Assembly: GCA_024742475.1 (NCBI GenBank)
Contig: JANSYI010000003.1
Span: 338,480-402,479 of the forward strand
Length of the DNA: 64,000 nt
DNA from: a bacterium
GTDB taxonomy: Bacteria > Myxococcota_A > Polyangia > Nannocystales > Nannocystaceae
Direction of reading: 5' to 3'
Shown here: one piece after another, positions 46,709 through 58,077 of the stretch
Layout: every line of letters begins with the position of its first letter
Numbering within the stretch: the first letter of the stretch is position 1
Notes under the pieces: model-generated
Database searches by the model: none
The model's input: the letters and a program-made list of their open reading frames with translations, nothing else
What the model was told of the DNA's origin: nothing
Position numbers and translations under genes: made by a program

Positions 46709-47371
46709 TCACTGCTCGGCGCTCGAATCCTGCGCTTGCCCTGGGTCCAGCGTCCGGGCGCCGGCCTTGAGCCCGCGGGCGACGATGTACTGCTCGTAGC
46801 TGCCGGAGCGGGTGTTCTTGGGGTGGATGGGCTTGACCTCCGAGAACGACTTGCCCACGTCGGCGAGCAGGGTCTTGAAGCCGCCGCCGACGAACACCTT
46901 GGCGCAGAAGTGGCCTCCGGGACGCAGCACGGTGGTGGCAAACCCGAGCGCTCGCCGGGTGAGCTCCTCGCTGCGGAACATGTCCGTGGTGCGGTCGCCG
47001 GTGGTCTTGGGCGCCATGTCGGAGAGCACCACGTTGAAGTCACCGAACCGCTCCACGAGGTCGGCCGGGTCGACCGCGAACACGTCGGCGACGAACGCCT
47101 TGGCGTTGGTCGGCAGAGCGAGCTCGACCTCACGCTTGTCGAGACCGACGACGAAGCCGTCCTCACCGACGCGCTCGGCGGCGTACTGCATCCATGACCC
47201 AGGCCAGCAGCCGAGATCGACGACGCGGCGCCCCGGCTGCAGCAGCCGAAAGCGCTTGTCGATCTCCTCCAGCTTGTAGATCGCACGCGAGGCGAACCCC
47301 TCGCTCTTCGCCCGCCGGTATGCGGCGTCGTGGCGAGAGCCCTTGTCTCCGAGTTTGCCTCGACGGCCCAT
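46709..47371 (-). CDS. rlmE: 23S rRNA (uridine-2'-O)-methyltransferase RlmE (FtsJ/RrmJ)
   Basis: 220 residues. N-terminal SRHDAAYRRAKSEGFASRAI leads to YKLEEIDKRFRLLQPG. The AdoMet motif is RVVDLGCWPGSWMQYA. The K-D-K-E tetrad is visible in SRAIYKL (Lys), VVLSDMAPKTTG (Asp), CAKVFVGGG (Lys) and SGSYEQYIVA (Glu). The enzyme methylates U2552-equivalent in the peptidyl-transferase A loop. Size and motifs are typical, with a short extra C-terminal tail. It lies downstream of rplC on the same strand, separated by a strong hairpin. Confidence 0.95.
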   Translation of the reverse strand: MGRRGKLGDKGSRHDAAYRRAKSEGFASRAIYKLEEIDKRFRLLQPGRRVVDLGCWPGSWMQYAAERVGEDGFVVGLDKREVELALPTNAKAFVADVFAVDPADLVERFGDFNVVLSDMAPKTTGDRTTDMFRSEELTRRALGFATTVLRPGGHFCAKVFVGGGFKTLLADVGKSFSEVKPIHPKNTRSGSYEQYIVARGLKAGARTLDPGQAQDSSAEQ

Positions 47372-47398
47372 GACGGTTGTTCGTAGCGCGAAATCGAA

Positions 47399-47441
47399 GA
47401 CGCCGCCTGTCCCTCGAGTGTGCGCGAGGGAAAGCGGCGTC
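47399..47441 (-). terminator. Terminator-like hairpin after rplC
   Basis: On the minus strand ACGCCGCTTTCCCTC pairs with GAGGGACAGGCGGCGT across a short loop with one small bulge, about 20 bases after the rplC stop. The trailing sequence is CTTCGATTT, a weak U tract. It would separate rplC from rlmE. Confidence 0.6.
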
Positions 47442-47460
47442 GAAACGAGCGCCGAGGTGC

Positions 47461-48144
47461 CTACTTCTTGGCCTTGGCAGCCTTGTGGGCGGCCTTTGCG
47501 GCTTGCTTGTGCGAGCGGCGGAGGCTGACGTAGCAGCCGTTGGCGCCGGGCACGGGGCCGCGGACGAGCACGAGACCTTCGTCGGACATCACGCGGGCGA
47601 CGTGGACGTTTTGCAGGGTCTTGGTCTCCGAGCCCATGTGTCCGGGCATCTTCTTGCCGGGGACGACGCGGCCGGGGGTGAGGCGGCAGCCGATCGATCC
47701 GCCGTGGCGGAAGTACTCGTGGGTACCGTGCGTGGCGGGCTTGCCCTGGAAGTTGTAGCGCTTCATGACGCCCTGGAAGCCCTTACCCTTGCTGGTGCCG
47801 GTGACGTCGATCTTGTCGCCTTCGGCGAACATGTCCATGCCGACTTCGGAGCCGACGGGGTGCGCCTCGAGGGTGCTGGCCTCGACGCGGAACTCCTTGA
47901 CGAACTTCTTGGGCGAGACGCCGGCCTGCTTGAAGCGGCCGAGGTCGGGCTTGGTCAGACGGGAGGCCTTCTGGTCGTCGAATGCGAGCTGCAAGGCGGT
48001 GTATCCGTCGCGCTCTTCGGTGCGGTGCGCGAGGACGGTGTTGCCCTTGACCGAGAGGACGGTGACGGGGACGCGGGTGCCGTCGTCGAGGAAGAGCTGG
48101 GTCATTCCCAGCTTCTTGGCGAGCATGCCAGGTTGAACGTTCAC
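47461..48144 (-). CDS. rplC: 50S ribosomal protein L3
   Basis: 227 residues from GTG 48144. Typical L3 features: MLAKKLGMTQLFLDDGTRVP, DVTGTSKGKGFQGVMKRYNF, the KPATHGTHEYFRHGGSIGCR loop and GKKMPGHMGSETKT, with the basic C-terminal tail. L3 is needed for early 50S assembly and reaches toward the peptidyl-transferase centre. In most bacteria rplC lies in the S10 operon between rpsJ and rplD. Here neither neighbour is present, and it stands alone between tatD-type and rlmE genes with its own terminator. Confidence 0.96.
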   Translation of the reverse strand: MNVQPGMLAKKLGMTQLFLDDGTRVPVTVLSVKGNTVLAHRTEERDGYTALQLAFDDQKASRLTKPDLGRFKQAGVSPKKFVKEFRVEASTLEAHPVGSEVGMDMFAEGDKIDVTGTSKGKGFQGVMKRYNFQGKPATHGTHEYFRHGGSIGCRLTPGRVVPGKKMPGHMGSETKTLQNVHVARVMSDEGLVLVRGPVPGANGCYVSLRRSHKQAAKAAHKAAKAKK

Positions 48145-48305
48145 GATTGTTTCTTCGCTTTCGATGCCCTGGGTCCGGACGGCTCCATGCCGACAGGAGG
48201 GGACTTGGGGTGACACGTGCGAGCGCACGGGCCACGGGGTGCGGAACTATGGGGCAGGGCGCGACCGGTGGTCAAGACGGTGGCCGCGGCGGCCTCTGGG
48301 CGAAC

Positions 48306-49154
48306 TCACGCATGGTCCTGGGTAGGCGCGTGAGGCGCGACTGAGGCGACTTCGGGCATGCGCAGCAGCGCGCGGGTGTTCTGCGCGGCCTGCAGCGCGA
48401 GCGTCTCCGGGGTCTGCCCCCGGACCTCCGCAAGTCGCGCACAGGTGAAGGCCACGTTGGCCGGCTGGTTCTTGCGACCGCGCAGGGGTTCGGGCGCGAG
48501 GTAGGGCGCGTCGGTCTCGACCAGGATGCGGTCGTCCGGGGTCAGGGCGACGGCGTCCCGGATCTCCTGGGCCTTCTTGAAGGTGGAGATGCCCGAGTAG
48601 GAGATGTGGAAGCCCAGGTCGAGCCAGGCGCGGGCTTCGTCGGGGCCGGCGGTGAAGCAGTGGACCATGCCCGGCATCTGGGTGCGGGGTCCCGCCTCGG
48701 CGACGATCGCCAGCGCCTCTTCGTGTGCATCGCGAACGTGCAGCACGACGGGCATGTCGAGCTCGCGCGAGAGCTCCACGTGCTCGGCGAAGCTGCGTCG
48801 CTGGTCGTCTCGGGGAGAGAGGTCGTAGTGGTAGTCGAGGCCGGTCTCTCCGATGGCGACGACATTGGGATTCTTGGCGTGCGCGCGCAGTCGACCCAGG
48901 ATCGCCGCGTCGGTGTGTTTGGCCTCGTGAGGGTGCACGCCGACCACCGCGAACACCTGGGCGTGGGTGTCGGCCAGCGTCACGGCGCGCTCGATCGACT
49001 CGGGCGAGCACCCCACGTGCACGTATTGGACGACACCCGCGGCGGACCCGGCGTCGAAACACGCCCGCAGGTCGTCCGACATCGGCGCGTAGTCCAGGTG
49101 GCAGTGTGCGTCGATGAGGCCCGGCAGGTGCGGCGGGATCTTCGGCTTGCCCAT
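48306..49154 (-). CDS. TatD family metal-dependent hydrolase
   Basis: 282 residues from ATG 49154. Metal-binding motifs are intact: LIDAHCHLDYAPMSDD (HxH), GETGLDYHYD (Glu), PVVLHVRDAHEEA (His), MVHCFTAGPDEA (His) and VETDAPYLAPEPLRG (Asp). TatD proteins are 3'-5' exonucleases or related hydrolases acting in the cytoplasm. The length is slightly above the usual 260 owing to a short C-terminal extension. The PilZ gene lies 43 bases upstream on the same strand. Confidence 0.93.
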   Translation of the reverse strand: MGKPKIPPHLPGLIDAHCHLDYAPMSDDLRACFDAGSAAGVVQYVHVGCSPESIERAVTLADTHAQVFAVVGVHPHEAKHTDAAILGRLRAHAKNPNVVAIGETGLDYHYDLSPRDDQRRSFAEHVELSRELDMPVVLHVRDAHEEALAIVAEAGPRTQMPGMVHCFTAGPDEARAWLDLGFHISYSGISTFKKAQEIRDAVALTPDDRILVETDAPYLAPEPLRGRKNQPANVAFTCARLAEVRGQTPETLALQAAQNTRALLRMPEVASVAPHAPTQDHA

Positions 49155-49197
49155 GATGGCGGCAGGGTAGCGGCACCCCGAGGCCGAGGCCACAGCG

Positions 49198-49920
49198 CTA
49201 GCGCTTCTTCGTCTTGCGACCCTCGCCCTGCGTGCCCCCCTGGGCGACGTGTTCGAGCGACGCGCGGATGAGCCCTTGCAGCTCTTCGCGGCCGTGTCTG
49301 GCCTTCGTCTGCTCCTCGGGGGCCTTCGCGGCCGTCGTGGCCTTCGTTTTCTCGGGGGGGGGCGGGCGCTCGGCGGGCGCGGGCGTCTGACGCTGGGCAC
49401 GCCGTCCGAAGACGCGCGCGATCCAACTCGCCACAGAGGCGCCTCGAGCCGGATCGCTCGACTGGCCAACCACGGCATCGCGCAGCGCCTGACGCTCGAC
49501 GTCGAGGTCGCCGCGAGGCCGGGCGGTGAAGCGCTGGGTCGGTGTCTGGGGGAGCGGCGCCTGCTCCTGCAGCGCGACCTCGACGTGCTCGGCGAGCTGC
49601 TCGCGGAGCCCGCAGGCCAAGCCGTGAAACGAGAGCCCCACCGTGCGGTAGCCGGGGCCCTCGGCCACGCGCACGACCACCGCGTCGGGGTCGATCCACT
49701 GCGTGTCGTCGCCCGGCTGCAGCGGGAGCCGGACCCGTACGAACTCACCGGGGCGCACGTTCGCCGCGAGGTTGACGGCCAACCCGCCGACGCTGAGGTC
49801 GACGACGTCGCCGACGAACTCACCACGCCCGGTCGAGAGGACCGCCCGCGCGGTGTGGAGGACGCGAGCATGCGTCCGTCGCTCGGGACCCTCGGCAGCT
49901 GGGTTGTTTCCTGAGACCAT
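49198..49920 (-). CDS. PilZ domain protein (c-di-GMP receptor type)
   Basis: 240 residues. The N-terminal ~110 residues form a PilZ domain: ERRTHARVLHTARAVL supplies the RxxxR-type arginines and DVVDLSVGGLAVNLAA the D-x-S-x-x-G motif that binds cyclic di-GMP. The C-terminal half is charged and Pro/Lys-rich, without a recognised domain (PERPPPPEKTKATTAAKAPE-like region) and ends in a basic KTKKR. It probably relays c-di-GMP to a partner. Upstream 49921-50093 contains no recognisable gene. Confidence 0.88.
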   Translation of the reverse strand: MVSGNNPAAEGPERRTHARVLHTARAVLSTGRGEFVGDVVDLSVGGLAVNLAANVRPGEFVRVRLPLQPGDDTQWIDPDAVVVRVAEGPGYRTVGLSFHGLACGLREQLAEHVEVALQEQAPLPQTPTQRFTARPRGDLDVERQALRDAVVGQSSDPARGASVASWIARVFGRRAQRQTPAPAERPPPPEKTKATTAAKAPEEQTKARHGREELQGLIRASLEHVAQGGTQGEGRKTKKR

Positions 49921-50093
49921 CGGAAGCGCCTTCTTCCTGCGCTCAGTATTGTCCCGACCCGGCCGTCGCGCCGCTCGAAAGCGCGAGTTGGATCAGCCCA
50001 TGGGCAGCACTACATGCGCAACGCCGCCCGGCCCGCGCGCTGTGGCTTCAAGGGACACCTGGGGCATCCTGGGGCGTCCGGTCCAGGAGGTCA

Positions 50094-50113
50094 GTGTCCG
50101 CGAGAGCGGACAC
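50094..50113 (-). terminator. Perfect hairpin after the ECF sigma gene
   Basis: GTGTCCGC and GCGGACAC flank GAGA, 11 bases after the sigma factor stop codon. No T run follows, so termination or mRNA 3' protection is possible. Confidence 0.5.
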
Positions 50114-50124
50114 TTCGCCCCAGT

Positions 50125-50732
50125 TCAGCCGACGACGTTGCGGAGCTCTTTGGCCCAGCCGTCGAGGTTTTGCAGCGTGGAGTCGAGCTGCTCGCGAGAC
50201 TCGATGGTCTCCTGCAGGGCTTGCTCGAGCTGCTCGCGTGCCCGCCGGATTCGGCTCTTGGCGGTGCCCAGCGGGACACCCATCGCCTCGGCGATGTCGC
50301 TCATGCGTAGGTCCTCCCAGTAGTGCCACTCGAGGACGATCTGCGAGTCGAGGGGGATGCGACGCAGGGCGATGAGCAGCGCGCGTTCGTGTTCGCGGCG
50401 CGCGACGACGGAGCTGGGTGAGGCGCCCATGTCGGCGACGGACACCGCGTCGAAGTCAAAGCGCTCGGCGGCCCGCTGGCGCTCGCGGTAGAACCGGAAC
50501 AGCTCCGAGCGGGCGATGCGGAAGAGGTAGGTCCGAAAGCTGGACTCGCCGCGGAACTGCTCGCGCGTCTTGAGCAGCGCGGTCATCGTCCGTTGGATCA
50601 GCTCCTCGGCCTGGTCGTCGACCTTGTTGCGAAAGAAGCGCCACAGGGGGTCGAAGTAGCGTCGCAGCAGCGTGTCGGCCGCCTGCGGGTCGCCGGCCCT
50701 CCACGCCTCGATCAACGCTGAGTCGTCGGAGC

Positions 50733-50736
<4 letters not shown>
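50125..50736 (-). CDS. ECF-type sigma-70 factor coupled to a Ser/Thr kinase
   Basis: 203 residues from GTG 50736. Region 2 is recognisable (LLRRYFDPLWRFFRNKVDDQ-AEELIQRTMTALL, then FRTYLFRIARSELFRFYRER). Region 4 is visible in ALRRIPLDSQIVLEWHYWED and the helix-turn-helix MSDIAEAMGVPLGTAKSRIR. No anti-sigma gene is adjacent. Instead the GTG start overlaps the stop codon of a Ser/Thr kinase gene (GTGA), implying translational coupling. In known kinase-linked ECF groups the sigma factor is switched on by phosphorylation; that role is inferred here. Confidence 0.9.
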
Positions 50737-53357
<2,621 letters not shown>

Positions 53358-53414
53358 GGGGTGCGTGCGAGAGTACCAGCGTGCGCCGGTGGCTCGTCGC
53401 GCCCGATGGGTCGG

Positions 53415-54425
53415 TCAACCCAGCGCGGCCAGGTTGGTCTGAGCGTCGGCCACGGCCTCGCGGACGGCGGCCGACGGGTGCCACCGCAGGGTGCGGAGTA
53501 GGGCGTGGCCCTCATTGTCCTCGTCGCCGAGGATCCGGGCCAGCGCATAGGCAGCGCGCACCCGCGTGACGCCGCGGGTGAGGAGGCCACGGGCGAGCGC
53601 GGTGACGCGCGCGGAGGCGCTCTCGCCCGCGCTCGGGCCGAGCACCGCAAGCGCTTCGAGGGCGCGGTCGCGCTGGTGTCGAACGCCGAGGGCATCGAGC
53701 AGCCGAGGTGCTGCGCAGGGCTCGTGCGCGCCGGCGAGGACCATCGCGGCTTCGAAGCCGAGGCTGTCGGGGCCCTCTTCTTCGTCGTCGAGGACGTCTC
53801 GCAGGGCCTTGATGGATCCCTCGCCGATGGTGTCCAGTCGAGACAGCGCGTCGACGAGCGCCTCGCGGACCTCGGGGTGGTCTTCGGTGCGCAGCGCCTT
53901 GGCGAGCGCGGGCTCGGACGGGCTGCCGTCGACGTCCACCAGCGCGAGCGCGACCTGGAATCGGACGTCGGGAAAGGCGCTGTCGAACCAGGTGGTCAAC
54001 CGCTCGATCACCCGTCGGTGGCAGGCGCGGGCGTGTGCGTCTTGGCCGTCCTTGGCGGCGACGCCGACGTAGCCCGTGGTGATGACCGCACACTCGCGGC
54101 GAAAGCTCTGCTCGTCCTCGCTGCCTTCGAGCTCGACCCACGGCTCGATCGCGTCGAGCACGTCGGGCTCGCCGAGCATGCCCAGTCCGATCGCTGCGAG
54201 CGCGGCCAGGGGAATGTCCTCGTGCTGCGCGAGCGCGCCGAAGAGCGCGGAGATGATCGCGTCGGCGTCCTCGTGGCCCGCCGTCGCCTTCCATCGCGGC
54301 CCCGGCTTGTCGATCTCGACCAAGAACGCAGGCGCCATCGAGCGGATCGCCTTGTGGCGCGCCTCGGTGCGTTTGGCGTTGGCGTCGCGGATCGCCGCGG
54401 CGAGGGTGAGCTCGGGCGCCTGCAC
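53415..54425 (-). CDS. HEAT-repeat-like protein, unknown function
   Basis: 336 residues from GTG 54425, one base after the holB stop codon. No signal peptide. Helical repeats of HEAT type are seen: PLAALAAIGLGMLGEPDVLD, PDVRFQVALALVDVDGSPSE, PEVREALVDALSRLDTIGEG, TRVRAAYALARILGDEDNEG. Such proteins are scaffolds for protein interactions. The tight spacing suggests translation coupled to the clamp-loader subunit, but there is no direct evidence of a replication role. Confidence 0.82.
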   Translation of the reverse strand: MQAPELTLAAAIRDANAKRTEARHKAIRSMAPAFLVEIDKPGPRWKATAGHEDADAIISALFGALAQHEDIPLAALAAIGLGMLGEPDVLDAIEPWVELEGSEDEQSFRRECAVITTGYVGVAAKDGQDAHARACHRRVIERLTTWFDSAFPDVRFQVALALVDVDGSPSEPALAKALRTEDHPEVREALVDALSRLDTIGEGSIKALRDVLDDEEEGPDSLGFEAAMVLAGAHEPCAAPRLLDALGVRHQRDRALEALAVLGPSAGESASARVTALARGLLTRGVTRVRAAYALARILGDEDNEGHALLRTLRWHPSAAVREAVADAQTNLAALG

Positions 54426-54426
54426 G

Positions 54427-55440
54427 TCAGGCCGCCAGGGACAGGAGCGTCTGCTCGAGGGACAGACGGACGTTGGGGTTGCGCGCGATGCTCTCCAGCA
54501 GGCCCTGGATCTCGTCGAGTTGTGCCAGCACCGCGCGGGGGTCGGTGGGGCCCGGGGGCACCCCCGGGAGGCCCTCGCGGCCGCGCAGGCGCTCGCGAAG
54601 GTGGAGCAGCCACAGCTCGCACAGCTGGCGCAGCGTCGCCCGCTCGCGCGCGGGCTTGCCGGTCTTGACCGGGCCGACGGCGCTCGACCACGCCTGCCAC
54701 AGCGGGCTCTTGTCGCCGCCGAAGATGGCCGCCGGTCCGACCTGCGCCGCGCCCACCACCTGCGAGAGCAGGGCGAGCGATGCGTCGAGGCTGGGGTCGA
54801 GCGCGAGCTTGACCGCAAGGCCCGCGCTGCCGCCCGCCAAACCGACCGCAAGCTCGATGCGCTCGGCGGAGGGCGCGGTCTCGGCGGTCGCGACCTGCTG
54901 CTCGACGATGGCCGCGACGTCGGCGTCATCGAGTCGTCCGACGCGCACGGTGAGGCAGCGCGAGAGGATCGTCGGCAGCAGGACGTCGAGTCCGGTCACG
55001 ATCATCACGAAGTGCACCCCCGGGCGCGGCTCCTCGATCGTCTTGAGCATGGCGTTGAACCCCGCCTCGCCGATCGCGTCGGCGGGGTCGAACACGACGA
55101 GGTGGTGGTTGCCCTCGAACGGGGCCATCTCGAGCCGGTGGGCGAGCGTGCGGGCCGCCTCGATCTTCACGCGGCCGCCGGGCTCCGCGGGCGCGAGCCA
55201 CTCGACCCCCGCGTGGGTGCCCGAGGCGATGCGGCGACACGACGTGCAAGTGCCGCACCCCAGGGCGGGCTGCACCTGGCAGTGCAGGGCGGCCCCGAGA
55301 CCGCGGGCCAGCGTGGCCTTGCCGACCCCGCTGGGGCCTACGAAGATCAGCCCGTGGTGCAGCTGGTCGCGGGCGATCGCTCGCGACAGCCGAGCCTGAG
55401 CCTGTGCGTGCCCCCGCACGCCGGGAAATTGGGCCATCAT
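54427..55440 (-). CDS. holB: DNA polymerase III clamp-loader subunit delta'
   Basis: 337 residues from ATG 55440 (ATG 55437 also possible). The AAA+ N-domain contains GLIFVGPSGVGKATLARGLG (Walker A), the zinc module CGTCTSCRRIASG, HHLVVFDPADAIGEAGFNAM (Walker B-like), LKTIEEPRPGVHFVMIVTG and the SRC motif in LPTILSRCLTVRVG. These are hallmarks of HolB, which with delta and the DnaX subunits loads the beta clamp. It is divergent from pspA, with 130 bases between the starts. Confidence 0.94.
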   Translation of the reverse strand: MMAQFPGVRGHAQAQARLSRAIARDQLHHGLIFVGPSGVGKATLARGLGAALHCQVQPALGCGTCTSCRRIASGTHAGVEWLAPAEPGGRVKIEAARTLAHRLEMAPFEGNHHLVVFDPADAIGEAGFNAMLKTIEEPRPGVHFVMIVTGLDVLLPTILSRCLTVRVGRLDDADVAAIVEQQVATAETAPSAERIELAVGLAGGSAGLAVKLALDPSLDASLALLSQVVGAAQVGPAAIFGGDKSPLWQAWSSAVGPVKTGKPARERATLRQLCELWLLHLRERLRGREGLPGVPPGPTDPRAVLAQLDEIQGLLESIARNPNVRLSLEQTLLSLAA

Positions 55441-55570
55441 GGGAATCGGTCGCCGGAGAGTACGGTTGAAGGGGCGTCTGGCCAACCCCGGCCAGCCCCT
55501 CGCGAAGGCGCCCGAGGCTGCTACCATCCTCCCCGCGGGAACGCCGCCCCGAGAAAGACCCCTCGCCCCG

Positions 55571-56278
55571 ATGAGCGACAAGAAACCTGGCCTGTTCAGC
55601 CGTATTCGCAACTCGATCTCGAGCACCCTCAACGACGCGGTCGACTCGATGTCCGATCCAGGCAACGAGATCGCGCTGATGCTCGACGACCTCGCGGCGC
55701 AGATTCAGTCGTCCGAGGCGGACCTCAAGCAGGCGATGGTCGACCGCAAGGTCATGGAGCGCAAGGCCGAAGAGGCCACCGCCGACGCCAAGAAGTGGGA
55801 GAAGAAGGCCGAGCAGGCGCTCAAGCTCGGCGACGAGAACCTCGCTCGCGAGGCGCTGCGTCGCAAGGCCGACTACGACATTCAGGTCAAGGATTTGACC
55901 GCCGGGGTCAGCCAGCAGCAAGACCTCGTCGCGGGCATGACCAAGAACATCAAGGAGGCCAAAGCGCGCCTCAAGTCGCTCAACCTGCGGCGTGGTTCGC
56001 TCATGGCCCAGGCCCGCGCCGCCAAGAAGGGCGTCCCCGCCGGACAGCTCGGCGACGCAGGGGGTCTCGATCGTCTCAACGCGATCGAAGGCCGCATCGC
56101 GGAGCTCGAGGCCTTCAACGAGGTCGCGGCCGAGCTCGGCGGCGACACGGTCGAAGAGGCGGCGATCGAGGCCAAGCTGGCCGACCTCGAGGGCGAGTCC
56201 GAGGTCGATGACGCCCTCGCTGCGCTCAAGGCCAAGATGGCCGGCGCGCAAAAGAGCCTCCCCAAGGCCGACGATTGA
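55571..56278 (+). CDS. pspA: PspA/IM30 family membrane-protecting protein
   Basis: 235 residues from ATG 55571. The N-terminal amphipathic start GLFSRIRNSISSTLNDAVDS is followed by the long charged coiled coil typical of PspA/Vipp1 (ALMLDDLAAQIQSSEADLKQ; LARLKSLNLRRGSLMAQARA-like region). This bacterial ESCRT-III family binds and stabilises stressed inner membranes. The second half is a little shorter and more acidic than in Escherichia PspA. Its TGA overlaps the TTG start of the next gene (TTGA). Confidence 0.9.
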   Translation: MSDKKPGLFSRIRNSISSTLNDAVDSMSDPGNEIALMLDDLAAQIQSSEADLKQAMVDRKVMERKAEEATADAKKWEKKAEQALKLGDENLAREALRRKADYDIQVKDLTAGVSQQQDLVAGMTKNIKEAKARLKSLNLRRGSLMAQARAAKKGVPAGQLGDAGGLDRLNAIEGRIAELEAFNEVAAELGGDTVEEAAIEAKLADLEGESEVDDALAALKAKMAGAQKSLPKADD

Positions 56279-57966
56279 CCGCCGAGCATCTGCCCGGCCC
56301 CAAGCGCCGGCTACGAGCCCACTCGCCGCGTGCCCAGGCGGTGGGCTTTCTGGTGTTCATCGCCTTGATGCTCGGGCTGCAGTTCCCCTACTTCGAGCAG
56401 ACCCGCAACGCCAACGAGCTGCCGCGAATCATGGCAGCGATGGCGCGGGTCGACACGGGCGTCTGGGCGATCGATGGCCCGGGGGGACGGCGACTGCGGC
56501 CGGGCCCCGACGTGTCCCGGTCACGGGTCGACGGCCGGATCTATCCCAACAAGCCGCCAGGCACCACGGTGGTCATCGCCCTGGGGTACCGCCTCGCGCG
56601 GGTGGTGCATGGTGACGCGCTCACCCTCGCGCAGCTGACGTGGTGGGCGCGGCTGGTCTCGGGGTGGCTGCCGACGCTCGTCTTGGCCGGATTCTTGGTG
56701 CGGCGACTGGCGGGGCAGTTCTCCCGCGGCCCCGCGATTGCGGCCGTCGCAGTCTATGCCCTGGCCACGCCCGCGGCCTCGTACGCGCACCTGGCCTACG
56801 GGCACCAGCTCGCCGCGGCGCTGCTGTGCATCGGAGCGGTGCTCTGCGTCGACGCGGCGCGGGCCGGACCCGAGGTCGACGCGCGCGTGGTGTGGGCCAA
56901 GGCGATCGGGGGCGGGGCCCTGGCGGGCGCGGCGGTCACCGTCGAGTACGGGGCCGTGTTCGCCGGAGTTCCCCTGGGGGTGTTCCTCCTCTGGAACGCC
57001 CGCACGCGAGGCAGGCTGGCCACCACGCTCGGTGCGCTGCTGGGTGCGCTGCTGCCGATCGCGTGGCTCGGCGTCTACCACCGCACGGTCTACGGCGCGG
57101 TGCTCTCGACCGGCTACCACCACGTCACCAACCCGGACTTCGCGCTCAAGCACGGGCAAGGCTTTCTCGGCCTGTCGCTGCCGAGCGCGCAGGGGTTCGC
57201 GACGCACGTGCTCGACCCTGGCGGCGGCCTGCTGTGGTGGGCGCCGCTGGTCCCGCTGGCGCTGTACGGGCTCTTCAAGGCCGCCTCGCATCCCGACGAC
57301 CCGGTGCGCTCGTTCGCTCGCGTCTCGCTGGCGACGGTGCTGCTCTACCTCGCGATCGTCAGCGGCCTGAGCTTCACGGGGGGCTGGCGCGTCGGGCCCC
57401 GCTACCTCGTCGCCGTGTTGCCCATGCTCGCGTGGGGATGGGCCGAAGCGCTGGGGCAGATCCGCAACCGGCCCGGCTGGATCGCGCTCGTGTACGCCGC
57501 GCTGCTCTACGCGCTGGTCGTCAACGCGCTCGCGGCGAACCTGTGGCCGCACCTCGACCTCACCAACGTCAACCACCCCGTGCCCGAGGTGCTCTTCGCG
57601 CTGTGGAGCGAAGGGGTGGAACCGTATGGGGTGCTCTGGTCGGCGTTTCATCTCGACACCGCGCGCGCCGTGATCGCGATCTCGGTGGTCGGGGGCTTGC
57701 TCGCCGTGGTGCGCGTGGTCGAGCCGTCGGTGAAGACGTACGCCGCCGTCGCGGCCGGCCTGCTGCTGGGCGCGCTCGCGCTCGCCTCGGTCACCCGTTG
57801 GGAGCCGCACCCCAAAGCACGACGCAACCTGGCCTACATCCTGCGGGCGTGGGAGCCACACGTGGAGCCGCAGCTGCGGCGGCCCAGCAAGGGACTCCCT
57901 GCGCTCGCCGAGGGCGTGAGAGACGAGGGGCCGCGGCGCAAGCCTGCGATGATTCCCCCGCGGTGA
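56275..57966 (+). CDS. Polytopic membrane protein, GT-C glycosyltransferase-like
   Basis: 563 residues with about 11-12 predicted transmembrane helices. It starts at TTG 56275, which overlaps the pspA stop codon. After the first helix comes an extracytoplasmic loop with VDGRIYPNKPPGTTVVIALG. The Pro-rich Y-P-N-K-P-P-G segment and helix layout recall GT39/GT-C type glycosyltransferases, but no certain catalytic Asp motif is visible. It probably handles lipid-linked sugars or related envelope substrates; function not established. Confidence 0.75.
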   Translation: MTAEHLPGPKRRLRAHSPRAQAVGFLVFIALMLGLQFPYFEQTRNANELPRIMAAMARVDTGVWAIDGPGGRRLRPGPDVSRSRVDGRIYPNKPPGTTVVIALGYRLARVVHGDALTLAQLTWWARLVSGWLPTLVLAGFLVRRLAGQFSRGPAIAAVAVYALATPAASYAHLAYGHQLAAALLCIGAVLCVDAARAGPEVDARVVWAKAIGGGALAGAAVTVEYGAVFAGVPLGVFLLWNARTRGRLATTLGALLGALLPIAWLGVYHRTVYGAVLSTGYHHVTNPDFALKHGQGFLGLSLPSAQGFATHVLDPGGGLLWWAPLVPLALYGLFKAASHPDDPVRSFARVSLATVLLYLAIVSGLSFTGGWRVGPRYLVAVLPMLAWGWAEALGQIRNRPGWIALVYAALLYALVVNALAANLWPHLDLTNVNHPVPEVLFALWSEGVEPYGVLWSAFHLDTARAVIAISVVGGLLAVVRVVEPSVKTYAAVAAGLLLGALALASVTRWEPHPKARRNLAYILRAWEPHVEPQLRRPSKGLPALAEGVRDEGPRRKPAMIPPR

Positions 57967-58077
57967 GTCGTTTGCGCCAGCGGTACCTACCGAATCTTCT
58001 TCCGCGACCCTGCGTCCAACCGTACAGTGCTCGGTGAAGGCGTCGTAGACGACCCGCGCGCTCCCTTCTGAGGCCGT

